Positions 8,507 through 16,919 of a DNA stretch of 64,000 nucleotides are shown piece after piece; the first letter of the stretch is position 1; each line of letters starts with the position of its first letter. Below the pieces are notes generated by a model, which was given only the letters and a program-made list of their open reading frames with translations, ran no database searches and was not told the DNA's origin. The position numbers and the translations under genes are program-made. Origin of the DNA: Desulfuromonadaceae bacterium (lineage in GTDB: Bacteria; Desulfobacterota; Desulfuromonadia; Geobacterales; Pseudopelobacteraceae); assembly GCA_028683435.1 (NCBI GenBank), contig JAQUIG010000007.1:1-64000 (forward strand). The letters run 5' to 3'.

Positions 8507-10198
8507 ATGAATCAAGTGACCGTTGGCAGCTATCTGGCCCAACGCCTGGAAGAAGTTGGGGTCCGGGACTACTTCGCCATTCCGGGCGATTTCAACCTGT
8601 CTCTACTGGATGAAATGTTGAAGAACCCCCGACTACAGATGATCAATTGCTGCAATGAGCTAAATGCCGGGTACGCGGCGGACGGGTACGCGCGGGAGAA
8701 GGGCGTGGCAGCCCTAGTGCTCACCTTCGGGGTGGGAGGTTTGAGCGCGGTGAACGCCATTGCGGGAGCCTTTGCAGAAGACCTGCCGGTCATCGTTGTT
8801 TCCGGGGGACCCAATGTCAGCTCCCTCATGGAAAACCGGACCCTCCATCACACTCTGGCCCAGCCCGAGGAAGGGGGCAAATTCGTTCTATCGGTATATA
8901 AGGAGATCACGGCCCACGCAGTGGTGATCCGCGAGGTTTCCACCGCAGCCTTTCGCATCGACGAGGCCATCCGCATCGCGCTCTCCGCCCGAAAGCCTGT
9001 CTACATCGAAGTAGCCTGCAATCTGGCGGGTGCACTGATCTCCAAGCCCAACACCCTGGACTTGTTGCCAACCCGTAAAAGCGATCCCGGCTCTTTGCAA
9101 AAAGCTCTGGAACACGTTTCAACTTTTTTGAACGGGTCCCGGCAGCCAGTCCTGGTGGCGGGCAGTCGGCTTCGAGCAGGGGACGCGGCAGCGGCGTTTG
9201 CAACCCTGGCTTCGAAATGCGCGTACGGTGTGGCCTGCATGCCGAACGCCAAAAGTTTCTTCCCTGAAACCAGTCCACAGTTCATAGGGATTTACTGGGG
9301 CAGCGCCAGTTCGCCGGGGTGCCGCGAAGTGGTGGAATCCAGCGACGCGTACCTTTTTGCCGGCCCCATCTTCAGCGACTACACGACCGTGGGCTTTTCG
9401 GCGCTCATTCAGCCAGCCAGGCTGGTGGAAGCATCACCCGAATGCATTCTCGTGGAAGGGCAGGTCTATCACGGCATCGTGCTTGCTGAATTCCTGACAG
9501 GGCTTGCATTGAAGCTCAACGCCAACCCCACCTCCCTGGACGCCTATCTGCGCATCAAGGAGACGATTCATGTGGCTCCCCCTGCGGCGCCCACGGAGCT
9601 TTCCCTTTCCACCCGACGCCTGTTCCATCACATTAATGAAAGTCTGGACAGCACGACCACCGTTGTGGCCGAGACCGGAGATTCCTGGTTCAACGGCATG
9701 GACCTTCATCTACCGGATGGGTGCAGATTCGAAATCCAGATGCAGTACGGGTCCATCGGATGGTCCGTGGGGGCCTTCCTCGGTTTGGCCGCCGCCAACC
9801 CCCAAAGGCGCGTCATCGGGCTCATCGGCGACGGTTCCTTCCAGATGACCGCTCAGGAGGTATCCACAATCCTTCGCTACAACTATTCTGGCGTCATCTT
9901 TCTCATGAACAATGGGGCCTACACCATTGAGGTGATGATTCACGATGGCCCCTACAACACCCTTCAAAACTGGAATTACGCCGCCATGGTGGAAGCCCTG
10001 AAGGGTGAATCCACGGTCCTCAGCCTCGTGGTGCGCACTGAAAAAGAATTGGTGGCGGCCCTGAAGAGGTCCGGAACATTCAAGGGATTGTCCTTCATCG
10101 AGGTGATCCTGGATCGCACCGATTGCAACAAGGCGCTTCTGGGGTGGGGCACGGCCGTGGCCGATTACAATGGGGGCAAGGGCAAAGCCGCCGGTTGA
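8507..10198 (+). CDS. pdc: Pyruvate decarboxylase (thiamine diphosphate-dependent)
   Basis: A 563-residue enzyme that would convert pyruvate to acetaldehyde and CO2 in the cytoplasm. It aligns in sense along its whole length with Zymomonas mobilis pyruvate decarboxylase. Catalytic residues of the family are present: Asp28 (PGDFN), Glu51 (CCNELN), His114-His115 (TLHHTL) and the Glu in YTIEVMIHDGPYN. The thiamine diphosphate motif is GDGSFQ...NN. The ETGDSWFN and IGWSVGAF blocks are also shared. Indolepyruvate and phenylpyruvate decarboxylases are close relatives, but the YTIEVMIHDGPYN block favours pyruvate. GGGAG upstream (8495-8499) supports the start. No alcohol dehydrogenase lies next to it. 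Bacterial pyruvate decarboxylases are few, so horizontal acquisition is plausible. Confidence 0.87.
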   Translation: MNQVTVGSYLAQRLEEVGVRDYFAIPGDFNLSLLDEMLKNPRLQMINCCNELNAGYAADGYAREKGVAALVLTFGVGGLSAVNAIAGAFAEDLPVIVVSGGPNVSSLMENRTLHHTLAQPEEGGKFVLSVYKEITAHAVVIREVSTAAFRIDEAIRIALSARKPVYIEVACNLAGALISKPNTLDLLPTRKSDPGSLQKALEHVSTFLNGSRQPVLVAGSRLRAGDAAAAFATLASKCAYGVACMPNAKSFFPETSPQFIGIYWGSASSPGCREVVESSDAYLFAGPIFSDYTTVGFSALIQPARLVEASPECILVEGQVYHGIVLAEFLTGLALKLNANPTSLDAYLRIKETIHVAPPAAPTELSLSTRRLFHHINESLDSTTTVVAETGDSWFNGMDLHLPDGCRFEIQMQYGSIGWSVGAFLGLAAANPQRRVIGLIGDGSFQMTAQEVSTILRYNYSGVIFLMNNGAYTIEVMIHDGPYNTLQNWNYAAMVEALKGESTVLSLVVRTEKELVAALKRSGTFKGLSFIEVILDRTDCNKALLGWGTAVADYNGGKGKAAG

Positions 10199-10278
10199 GC
10201 TGAAGTTCCCTCGTCATGGCTGCATCATAAACGGCACGATGTCCTTTTTCCTGACAGGCGGTTACTGGAGGCTTTGTG

Positions 10279-11046
10279 ATGCTGGACTATTTCTTTCCGG
10301 ATCTGCGGACGAGGAACACGACAGAAAAGGAAAAACTGGAACACCCGGATGCAGACATGCAGCGATTGCGGCACACCATCAGACAATTCAAACTGATAAA
10401 CTGCCTGTTCAGTGCGAGCAGCAGGTTACTCCGGACACATTTTTTCACCGTTATGGAGAGTGAGCCGGAGCGGATGTACACACTCCTGGACGTCGGGTCC
10501 GGCGGGTGCGATATCGCGATTTGGGCCGTCCGCGAAGCGCGGCAGCGTGGTTTAAAGTTGAACATTACCGCGCTGGACAATGATGCGCGCATCCTCCCCA
10601 TCGCGTATCAAGCGATCCGGGACTATCCGGAGATCCGTATCGTTGAGGGTAATGCGCTAGAAATAAGCCGGCTCGGTTCCTTTGATTTTGTGTTTTCAAA
10701 CCACTTCCTGCATCATCTGGCCTGGGATGATATCAAGACATTCCTGGAGAGAATCATTGCCCAGACGCGGCTCGCTTTTGTTATGAATGATCTCAAAAGG
10801 TCGAACTGGGCATACCTGGGTTTTACAATTTATAGCACTGTATTGGCCCGACGGAGTTTCCATTCACATGACGGTCGCTTGTCCATCAGGAGAGCGTTTC
10901 TGCTCGAAGAATTCCGGGACTTCCTGCTGATGAATTTTCCGAATGCAGAAATCCAGGTCGTAGAGACCTATCCGGCCAGGATTGTCCTGGTTCATTCAAC
11001 CTTGGAGGAGCTTAGTCCGGCAACATCCCCTCTCGGAATGTGTTGA
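10279..11046 (+). CDS. Class I SAM-dependent methyltransferase
   Basis: A 255-residue cytoplasmic protein. The SAM-binding Rossmann fold shows motif I LLDVGSGGCDIA (about 72-83), an acidic strand end in ITALDNDARIL, and motif IV FDFVFSNHFLHHL. The N-terminal helix-rich head (LRHTIRQFKLIN) resembles methyltransferases found beside bacterial type III polyketide synthases, which methylate the phenolic or pyrone product; that likeness is from memory of the family and is moderate. A type III synthase lies 4.7 kb downstream. GGAGG at 10267-10271 fits the ATG at 10279 better than the GTG at 10276. It is convergent with the AsmA-like gene. Confidence 0.82.
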   Translation: MLDYFFPDLRTRNTTEKEKLEHPDADMQRLRHTIRQFKLINCLFSASSRLLRTHFFTVMESEPERMYTLLDVGSGGCDIAIWAVREARQRGLKLNITALDNDARILPIAYQAIRDYPEIRIVEGNALEISRLGSFDFVFSNHFLHHLAWDDIKTFLERIIAQTRLAFVMNDLKRSNWAYLGFTIYSTVLARRSFHSHDGRLSIRRAFLLEEFRDFLLMNFPNAEIQVVETYPARIVLVHSTLEELSPATSPLGMC

Positions 11047-11066
11047 ATTAACGAGGAGGAGGGACG

Positions 11067-12689
11067 TTACGGTTTATTGGCCCCCCTGACCTCCTTCTCG
11101 AAACGGGGAAGAATCGCTTTGAAAAAAGCGTTTTTGACAAGCTGGGTGATGATCTGCCAGGTGCTGGTCTGAGGATTTACCACAGCCCCCGAAATGTTTG
11201 CTTTGGTGGCAACCTCTCCCCGTGTCCTGTTTTCGAGAAGGCCGGATACCCCGCCGACCAGCATCTCGTAAAATTGGTGAAAAGCACCTTTCTCCTTATC
11301 CTGACGCCTGTCATAAACCTTCATATCCTTGAAGAAGGGCTTGATGTAACCCGTAATGACGTCATTCTTGATATGCAGTTCCGAAACGAAGGAAAAAAAC
11401 CCTCCGGTAACATCAAAATCCCCGTGGGCGCGTAACAGGTCATTCATTGACTTCAGCTGGGTGTCTTCGATTTTCACATACAGATCAATGTCCGGCCCCT
11501 TTATCTCCGGCCGGAATCTTGCCGTCGCGGTGGTGAGGCCGCTTCCCATAAATTTTCCACGTAGCCGTAGATCCGCAGGTCCCTGTGAAAAATGGTTGGA
11601 CAGGTTCTTCAGATGAAGATCTGCATCGGCGATAAAAATGTGGTACGTTTTGCCCGGGATCTTATTCACCATGCCTATCATACAGCGCGTCAAGTTCAGC
11701 TGATCGATGCTCAGCAGCATGCCCGGTGTATTGCTGATCTTTTCAGCTATCTTTCCGGCTATGGCTGCGCGTTTTTTTTCCGCTCCGGCAGTGCGGGTCG
11801 AATGGATGTAGTCGATCTTCATCCCCTGGATCGCAAGTTCCGCAAGATGTGCTTTTTTTATCTCCGGCGAATATTCAACATTGCCGGACGCCCCGAGTAT
11901 GCCGTCATGGACGGAAAAACCGGAGCGGGCGGCCACTTGTTTTAAATTATCTATCGGGATCTTATCCAGCTTTAAAGCGGCCTTGATGCTGGGAACCGGC
12001 TCTGCAAGAAAGTTGGCTTTGCCATCGACGCTGCCGCGGCCGGTACCAAATATGTGCGTATCAAGATGGAAAGAGGAGGGATAGACCTTGTCCGGCAAGC
12101 GTAAATTGCGGATGTTGTCTGCCTGAAGATTTAAATGGCTCAGGATTAGTGGCGTTTTGGGATCCTGATCGACATACGTGACGCTGGCATTGCGTATCTT
12201 AACACTGTTGATTTTAAGCGGATAGATATCCTGGATCGCCTGTTGCCAGCCGCGTTCTTTTAGAGGCACATTACTGTCAGCCTCACTGCGCAACTGTTGC
12301 AGGTTTATATTTATTTTCGGTTCATCCAGCCTGAATTCCGCGACCAGCCTGCCGGTAAGTATTTCCCGCCAGTGGATATTTGCCTTAAGCAGCGGAAAGT
12401 GGGCAACAGGTGGAGCAGGATGCGCCTCCTGAGAAATGGTCAACCCCTTCAGGGTCAAGGACAAGCCGATGAGTTGAAAATGCAATCCTGGCAGCCTGAC
12501 TGAATACCCTTTCAGATGGCTGTTCATCTTCTTTTCCGTCATGTCGCGGAGAGGTTCGTCCAGAAAAAAGGAACCGACAAACAGAGTGAGGATAAGAGCG
12601 GCAAAAATGCCTGTTCCCCAGCGTACTATCTTTGAACCCGAAATTTTTCTCACGGAATGGTACGATTTGCCTTCTTTCTGCTCTTCCAT
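11067..12689 (-). CDS. AsmA-like / DUF748 envelope protein
   Basis: A 540-residue protein with one N-terminal membrane helix (about 26-46) and a long periplasmic body made of short beta-rich repeats. Blocks such as LKGLTISQ, FRLDEPKININLQ, INSVKIRNASVTYVD and LRGKFMGSG are typical of the DUF748 branch of the AsmA superfamily. Better known members (AsmA, TamB, YhdP) form hydrophobic grooves that carry phospholipid between membranes; function for DUF748 proteins is less settled. It ends 20 bases from the convergent methyltransferase gene and lies upstream of the divergently placed polyketide-type genes, so it could handle a lipid-like product; that is speculation. Confidence 0.78.
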   Translation of the reverse strand: MEEQKEGKSYHSVRKISGSKIVRWGTGIFAALILTLFVGSFFLDEPLRDMTEKKMNSHLKGYSVRLPGLHFQLIGLSLTLKGLTISQEAHPAPPVAHFPLLKANIHWREILTGRLVAEFRLDEPKININLQQLRSEADSNVPLKERGWQQAIQDIYPLKINSVKIRNASVTYVDQDPKTPLILSHLNLQADNIRNLRLPDKVYPSSFHLDTHIFGTGRGSVDGKANFLAEPVPSIKAALKLDKIPIDNLKQVAARSGFSVHDGILGASGNVEYSPEIKKAHLAELAIQGMKIDYIHSTRTAGAEKKRAAIAGKIAEKISNTPGMLLSIDQLNLTRCMIGMVNKIPGKTYHIFIADADLHLKNLSNHFSQGPADLRLRGKFMGSGLTTATARFRPEIKGPDIDLYVKIEDTQLKSMNDLLRAHGDFDVTGGFFSFVSELHIKNDVITGYIKPFFKDMKVYDRRQDKEKGAFHQFYEMLVGGVSGLLENRTRGEVATKANISGAVVNPQTSTWQIITQLVKNAFFKAILPRFEKEVRGANKP

Positions 12690-12798
12690 GGTTTCTCCCG
12701 GAGTTTGAAGCGCACGCTGAAACGACCCGCATTAATAAGTAGGTCTTCCAGACTGACACCGTTTGTAGTGTAGCCCAGTCGGGCAGCTAAAAACCACT

Positions 12799-14043
12799 TT
12801 ATATTGTTTTCGGTAAACGCGCTTCCAGACCCCACAGCGCGCCCGAATACAAAGAGCCGAAGGCGTCAGAATAGAGCGTCAGCATCTCCGCCTGAAAGTT
12901 CTTGTCCATCTTCACCGCCTTCTCTGTCCAGGCAGCGCAGTAGCCGCAGGCCGAACAGTCGCTTGTCCGGCAGTCGATCTCCTCCATGCCGGCAAGGAAT
13001 CCGCACAGTTCCTTGTTGTCAATATATACGGGATCCCATTCCATCGCAGAAAGGAGGCCGCGTTTCTCGGCAAGTTTCTTCAACTTCAAGAGCTCGGAGG
13101 TCTTCACGCTGCCGGGTCTGAAAAAATACTTTAAAAAAGTCCAGAGATTTCCCGGACCGCCAACCCCGGCACCAGAGTTGTCCCTATATCCATACGGCTG
13201 AATCAGTTCCAGCAGATTCCCTTCAAAGAGCCCCTCGGAGTAGGCCCTGACCCTCTTCGCCATCACGGCTGTCGGCGCGCCCCGTTCCAGTATCTTGAAG
13301 GAGGTAAAACCCATTTCCATATACGTACCCACATCCTCGGGTCTGATGAACTCCGAACGAAGGTAGTTGGATGGGTCTATCAGTTTTTCCGCAGAGCATC
13401 TGAGTGCACAGTAGTCTATCATGAAGCCGCGGCTTGCGTGCCCCTTCTGGGATGCGTGGGAGAGGTTGACCATGTGCTGTCCCGACAGGGGGCAAAATAT
13501 CTGGCAGTTGGAGTTGGCGATCAGCTGGAGTTCAAGTTTCACAGCACTCCGTATCGCCCTTAACATTGCAAAGTCACGGTTGACGGAAATCGACTCGAGC
13601 GTAATGCAGTCGGCCCCCGACTCCTCCCAGAACTTTGCCTTGGCGACACTGTCAACACGGGCGTATACCCCTACCCTCACTTTCAACCCCGGGTGCCGTT
13701 TTTTTATGATGGAGATCAGGAACGGCAGCGAGACGGTTACCGCATTCGCTCCGCACTCTTCAACCATCGCCAGCAACCGCTCCAGATCCGCCTGCCCCTG
13801 CCGGGTGTATTCCCTGTTGTCCATGCACGCAGGGTTAATGAGATAATTGAAGCCGATACCCCTCTCCGCTGCGCTTTGGACGTGATCCCTTAGTTGCCGG
13901 GTGGTAAGCGAGGGCAACATGAACGAAGCACGTCCGCCACCTATGCTGTCAGAGGGGAGTTTGCCGAACAGCTCCGTAACCGGATACCCTACAATAGCAT
14001 CCAGAAAGTCGGGCTTGAAATTGGTAGCGACAGACAGATTCAT
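12799..14043 (-). CDS. U32-family protein with two cysteine clusters
   Basis: A 414-residue protein with a U32 'peptidase' barrel fold. Four cysteines in the U32 arrangement are Cys180 and Cys184 (NSNCQIFC) and Cys212 and Cys216 (YCALRC). In UbiU/UbiV and related U32 proteins such residues hold a [4Fe-4S] cluster and the proteins act in oxygen-independent hydroxylations, not proteolysis. A second set sits near the C-terminus: Cys347, Cys358, Cys363, Cys366 and Cys369 (CRTSDCSACGYC), spaced like a further Fe-S site. It is divergent from a cobalamin radical SAM gene across a 142-base gap, which suggests a shared anaerobic radical or hydroxylation pathway. The minus-strand sequence carries AGGAGGG just before the ATG. 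Confidence 0.8.
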   Translation of the reverse strand: MNLSVATNFKPDFLDAIVGYPVTELFGKLPSDSIGGGRASFMLPSLTTRQLRDHVQSAAERGIGFNYLINPACMDNREYTRQGQADLERLLAMVEECGANAVTVSLPFLISIIKKRHPGLKVRVGVYARVDSVAKAKFWEESGADCITLESISVNRDFAMLRAIRSAVKLELQLIANSNCQIFCPLSGQHMVNLSHASQKGHASRGFMIDYCALRCSAEKLIDPSNYLRSEFIRPEDVGTYMEMGFTSFKILERGAPTAVMAKRVRAYSEGLFEGNLLELIQPYGYRDNSGAGVGGPGNLWTFLKYFFRPGSVKTSELLKLKKLAEKRGLLSAMEWDPVYIDNKELCGFLAGMEEIDCRTSDCSACGYCAAWTEKAVKMDKNFQAEMLTLYSDAFGSLYSGALWGLEARLPKTI

Positions 14044-14145
14044 ATGACCCTCCTAAAACAGTACTCGCCTGTTACAGGTATAGCAGATTATTTTCCGAGG
14101 GCAACCGGCTCTGACCATACGGTTGCGGTTGCGGAAGGAGTCAAT

Positions 14146-14173
14146 TTGACATGGTGACGTAAGGTTGTACAAT
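14146..14173 (+). promoter_or_regulatory. Near-consensus sigma70 promoter of the radical SAM gene
   Basis: TTGACA (14146-14151), a 16-base spacer and TACAAT (14168-14173). Transcription should begin near 14180, only about six bases before the ATG at 14186. That gives a leaderless or nearly leaderless mRNA and rules out the TTG at 14165 as a start. Confidence 0.65.
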
Positions 14174-14185
14174 ACCCCTCAGCCA

Positions 14186-15613
14186 ATGAAAATTCTTCTC
14201 ATCAGCACAAACCGAAATAAACTTCCCATGCCCGTGATGCCCATTGGCGCCTGCATTGTCGCCCATACTTCGGAACGTGCAGGCCATTCCGTTCGTCTTC
14301 TCGACCTGATGTTTACCGACAACGCCCGGTCCGATATTGAATCGGCCGTAGCTGCCTACATGCCCGATGTCGTCGGGATCTCGATTCGCAACATAGACAA
14401 TGTCGACATGCGGGAGCCGGAGTTCTTCCTGGCTGACCTGCAGGATATCGTGAATACTATTCGCACTAGATGCAGCGCCCCGATAATCCTGGGTGGAGCG
14501 GCTCTCGGGGTCATGCCTGAGCAGATACTCCGCCTGGTGCCGGATACCATCGCCGTCGTCGGGGATGGCGAAATTGTTTTCCCGCTGCTGCTCGATCAGA
14601 TCTCGCGGGGGGGGAGCTGCATGAACCTGCCGGGCGTTGCACGTATCAAAGATGGCGTCTTTCGCCGGAACAATTCAGTTGCTTCGGGGTTTGCAACGAC
14701 CTGTCCGGTGCCGGACTATCATCGGTGGCTTGATACCCAGGCCTATCGCTCCCAGCTGGCAACAGTCCCGATCCAGACCAAAACAGGCTGTCAGTTCCGC
14801 TGCGTATACTGCTCCTACCCCATGATCGAGGGGAACACGTGCCGCTTGAAGGATCCCGGCAGCATAGCCGATGCCGTGACGCAGATTGCATCATCAGGAC
14901 TCCGGGATATCGAGTTCGTGGACAGCGTGTTCAATGCGCCGCTGGAGCATGCCATGGAGGTATGCGCAGCCCTGACGCGGGTCAGACATAACGCGCGGCT
15001 CCAATGCCTGGAACTTAATCCCCGTGAGTTTGACGACGCGCTATTGACGGCGATGGAACGGGCAGGCTTTGTCGGCATGGGAATCACCCTTGAGAGCGCT
15101 TCCGATCCTGTGTTGCAGGGGCTGCGCAAAGGTTTTACGAGCCGCGACGTGCATCATGCCGCCGAAGTGGTGCGCCGGCACCGTATTCCCTGCGCCTGGA
15201 TATTCATGCTCGGGGGGCCGGGAGAGACGCGGGAAACGGTACGGGAAACACTGCAATTTGCCGGGAAATATATCCGCTCCACGGACGTGGCTTTTTTTAA
15301 TACCGGGATACGGGTCTACCCCGGAACGGAACTGGAGTCTGTTGCGCGATCAGAAGGGTCACTTTCCCGCCCTGCGGAAGAGATGCTTGCTCCTACCTTT
15401 TATGTTTCACCTGATGTTGATGCAGAGTGGATGGAGCAGGAACTGCACAAGCAGATGGGCAGCCACATGAACTTCATCAACATTGACACCATGAGCCTCC
15501 CCTTCCTGCCGACCATCAATCGAATCGGTTCCAGGTTGGGTCTGCGGCCGCCGCTCTGGAGACATACGCGGATCATCAGGAGGGCGCTCAGACTCGCGGG
15601 AATGGATGTGTAG
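14186..15613 (+). CDS. Cobalamin-binding radical SAM enzyme
   Basis: A 475-residue protein. An N-terminal B12-binding Rossmann domain (about 1-150) begins MKILLIST and contains GGAALG and VVGDGE segments. The radical SAM barrel follows, with the Fe-S/SAM motif C202-QFR-C206-VY-C209. The sequence TLESASDPVLQGLRKGF is typical of the BchE/HpnJ-like elongator-fold branch. Such enzymes methylate unreactive carbons or rearrange rings. The start is set by the promoter position; no clear ribosome-binding site precedes it. It is followed after 119 bases by the type III polyketide synthase on the same strand, so the two are probably co-expressed. Confidence 0.87.
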   Translation: MKILLISTNRNKLPMPVMPIGACIVAHTSERAGHSVRLLDLMFTDNARSDIESAVAAYMPDVVGISIRNIDNVDMREPEFFLADLQDIVNTIRTRCSAPIILGGAALGVMPEQILRLVPDTIAVVGDGEIVFPLLLDQISRGGSCMNLPGVARIKDGVFRRNNSVASGFATTCPVPDYHRWLDTQAYRSQLATVPIQTKTGCQFRCVYCSYPMIEGNTCRLKDPGSIADAVTQIASSGLRDIEFVDSVFNAPLEHAMEVCAALTRVRHNARLQCLELNPREFDDALLTAMERAGFVGMGITLESASDPVLQGLRKGFTSRDVHHAAEVVRRHRIPCAWIFMLGGPGETRETVRETLQFAGKYIRSTDVAFFNTGIRVYPGTELESVARSEGSLSRPAEEMLAPTFYVSPDVDAEWMEQELHKQMGSHMNFINIDTMSLPFLPTINRIGSRLGLRPPLWRHTRIIRRALRLAGMDV

Positions 15614-15620
15614 TAAGTTA

Positions 15621-15659
15621 GAAATTATTTCTTGCGCTTTTTGGCAAGAAAATAATTTC
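15621..15659. other. Inverted repeat between the radical SAM and polyketide synthase genes
   Basis: A 15-base arm (15621-15635) and a 16-base arm (15644-15659) are complementary with one bulged base, separated by an 8-base loop. The stem is AT-rich and the 3' side is not followed by a T run, so it is not a classic terminator. It may be an mRNA stability element, an attenuator or an operator. Confidence 0.55.
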
Positions 15660-15732
15660 GTTAACGCACTTATCCAGTTTATCTGGGTGAGGAATTTAGT
15701 CCCGGTTTTGTCCGGGGAGGACGGGTAAAAAA

Positions 15733-16824
15733 ATGGGAGAAACCGGCAACCTGAGTACATCCGGGGACAGAGCGAAGAGCAGCGCATACGTCGCCTCAAT
15801 CGCGTGTGTTGTCCCACCCTACTGCGCGGACCAAAAGTTTGCTGCAGAGTTGATGAAAAAACTCTTCAGTCAGAAGTTGACCGCACGGAGTATGGGGTTG
15901 ATACGGGCCACTTTTTCGCATCCAAGCATCCGGAGCAGACATTTCGCCCTGGATGACCCGGCGTGCGTTGTCGATGAATCACCTGACCAGCGCATAGCAC
16001 GGTTCACCGAGAAGTCTGTCGAGCTGTCCGCTCAGGCCGTTACCAAGGCACTGGACCAGGCCGGTGTAAGCGTTCAGGACGTGACCGGTCTCGTCGTGAA
16101 CACCTGCACCGGTTATATCTGCCCCGGCATATCGACCTATCTCATAGAGCGGCTCGGCCTGCCCCGCACCACCAGGGTGTACGATCTGGTAGGCAGCGGC
16201 TGCGGAGGGGCTATTCCCAATATTCAGGTGGCGGAATCGCTCCTCAAAGCGAATGGCGGTATTGTCGTAAGTGTATCAGTGGAGATCTGCAGCTCGGTCT
16301 TTCAGATGGACAATGATTTGAGCCTCATCCTCTCGAACGCGCTCTTTGCTGACGGTGCGGCAGCCGCTGTACTCTGGGACAAACCGGAAGGTTTTGAACT
16401 GGTCGCCTCGGCTGGACGCTATGTACCGGAGCAGCGCGACGACATCCGCTTCGTTCACAAGAACGGGCAGCTCCATAACCAGATTTCTACTGGACTGCCG
16501 GAGCTGGTTAAAAAGGCCGCGGCAGAGGTGGTGAACGATCTGCTCTCGTCACAGGGATTGAAAACGGCCGACATCACACACTGGGCGTTCCATACCGGCG
16601 GAGAGAAGATAATTAACGCCGTGCGGGATGGAATCGGGGTCCCCGAGGAACAGCTCCGGGCAACACGCAAGGTTCTGGCAGAATACGGCAACATGTCGTC
16701 GCCAACGGTCTGGTTTGTACTGGAAGAAATCCTGCGTAACGGTATCTCTGCCGGGGAGACCTGTGTGATGGTTGCGTATGGAGCGGGTCTATCGGCCCAT
16801 GCTTTTCTGCTCAGGAAAATGTAG
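15733..16824 (+). CDS. Type III polyketide synthase (chalcone/stilbene synthase-like)
   Basis: A 363-residue thiolase-fold homodimeric synthase that extends a CoA-linked starter with malonyl-CoA without an acyl carrier protein. The catalytic triad is intact: Cys157 (GSGCGGAIPN), His287 (WAFHTGGEK) and Asn320 (YGNMSSPTV). The N-terminal VNTCTGYICPG and central SNALFADGAAAAVL segments fit bacterial members. Products of such enzymes include alkylresorcinols, alkylpyrones and phloroglucinols; the starter cannot be predicted by eye. Neighbours are a B12 radical SAM enzyme upstream and a second one convergent downstream. An AGGACGGG stretch precedes the ATG at a loose spacing. Confidence 0.92.
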   Translation: MGETGNLSTSGDRAKSSAYVASIACVVPPYCADQKFAAELMKKLFSQKLTARSMGLIRATFSHPSIRSRHFALDDPACVVDESPDQRIARFTEKSVELSAQAVTKALDQAGVSVQDVTGLVVNTCTGYICPGISTYLIERLGLPRTTRVYDLVGSGCGGAIPNIQVAESLLKANGGIVVSVSVEICSSVFQMDNDLSLILSNALFADGAAAAVLWDKPEGFELVASAGRYVPEQRDDIRFVHKNGQLHNQISTGLPELVKKAAAEVVNDLLSSQGLKTADITHWAFHTGGEKIINAVRDGIGVPEEQLRATRKVLAEYGNMSSPTVWFVLEEILRNGISAGETCVMVAYGAGLSAHAFLLRKM

Positions 16825-16835
16825 CGCTTAACACT

Positions 16836-16904
16836 AAACCCCTCCAAACCTCCCCTTAACAAGGGAGGCTTAAAGGCTTCCCCCCTGATAAGGGGGGTTG
16901 GTTT
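16836..16904. repeat. GC-rich intergenic palindromic repeat, copy A
   Basis: A C-rich then G-rich palindromic unit lying between the stops of two convergent genes. It contains CCCCTCCAAACCTCCCCTTA, then two nested hairpins, and closes in a run of G. It matches a second copy at 56781-56854 almost base for base in its first half. Such units are common in Geobacter-type genomes and may act as bidirectional terminators. Confidence 0.75.
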
Positions 16905-16919
16905 TGATGTTTCACGGTA

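Noticed and set aside
14165..14185. Upstream TTG start of the first radical SAM gene
   Set aside because: It lies within the -10 region of the strong promoter, so it would not be in the mRNA.
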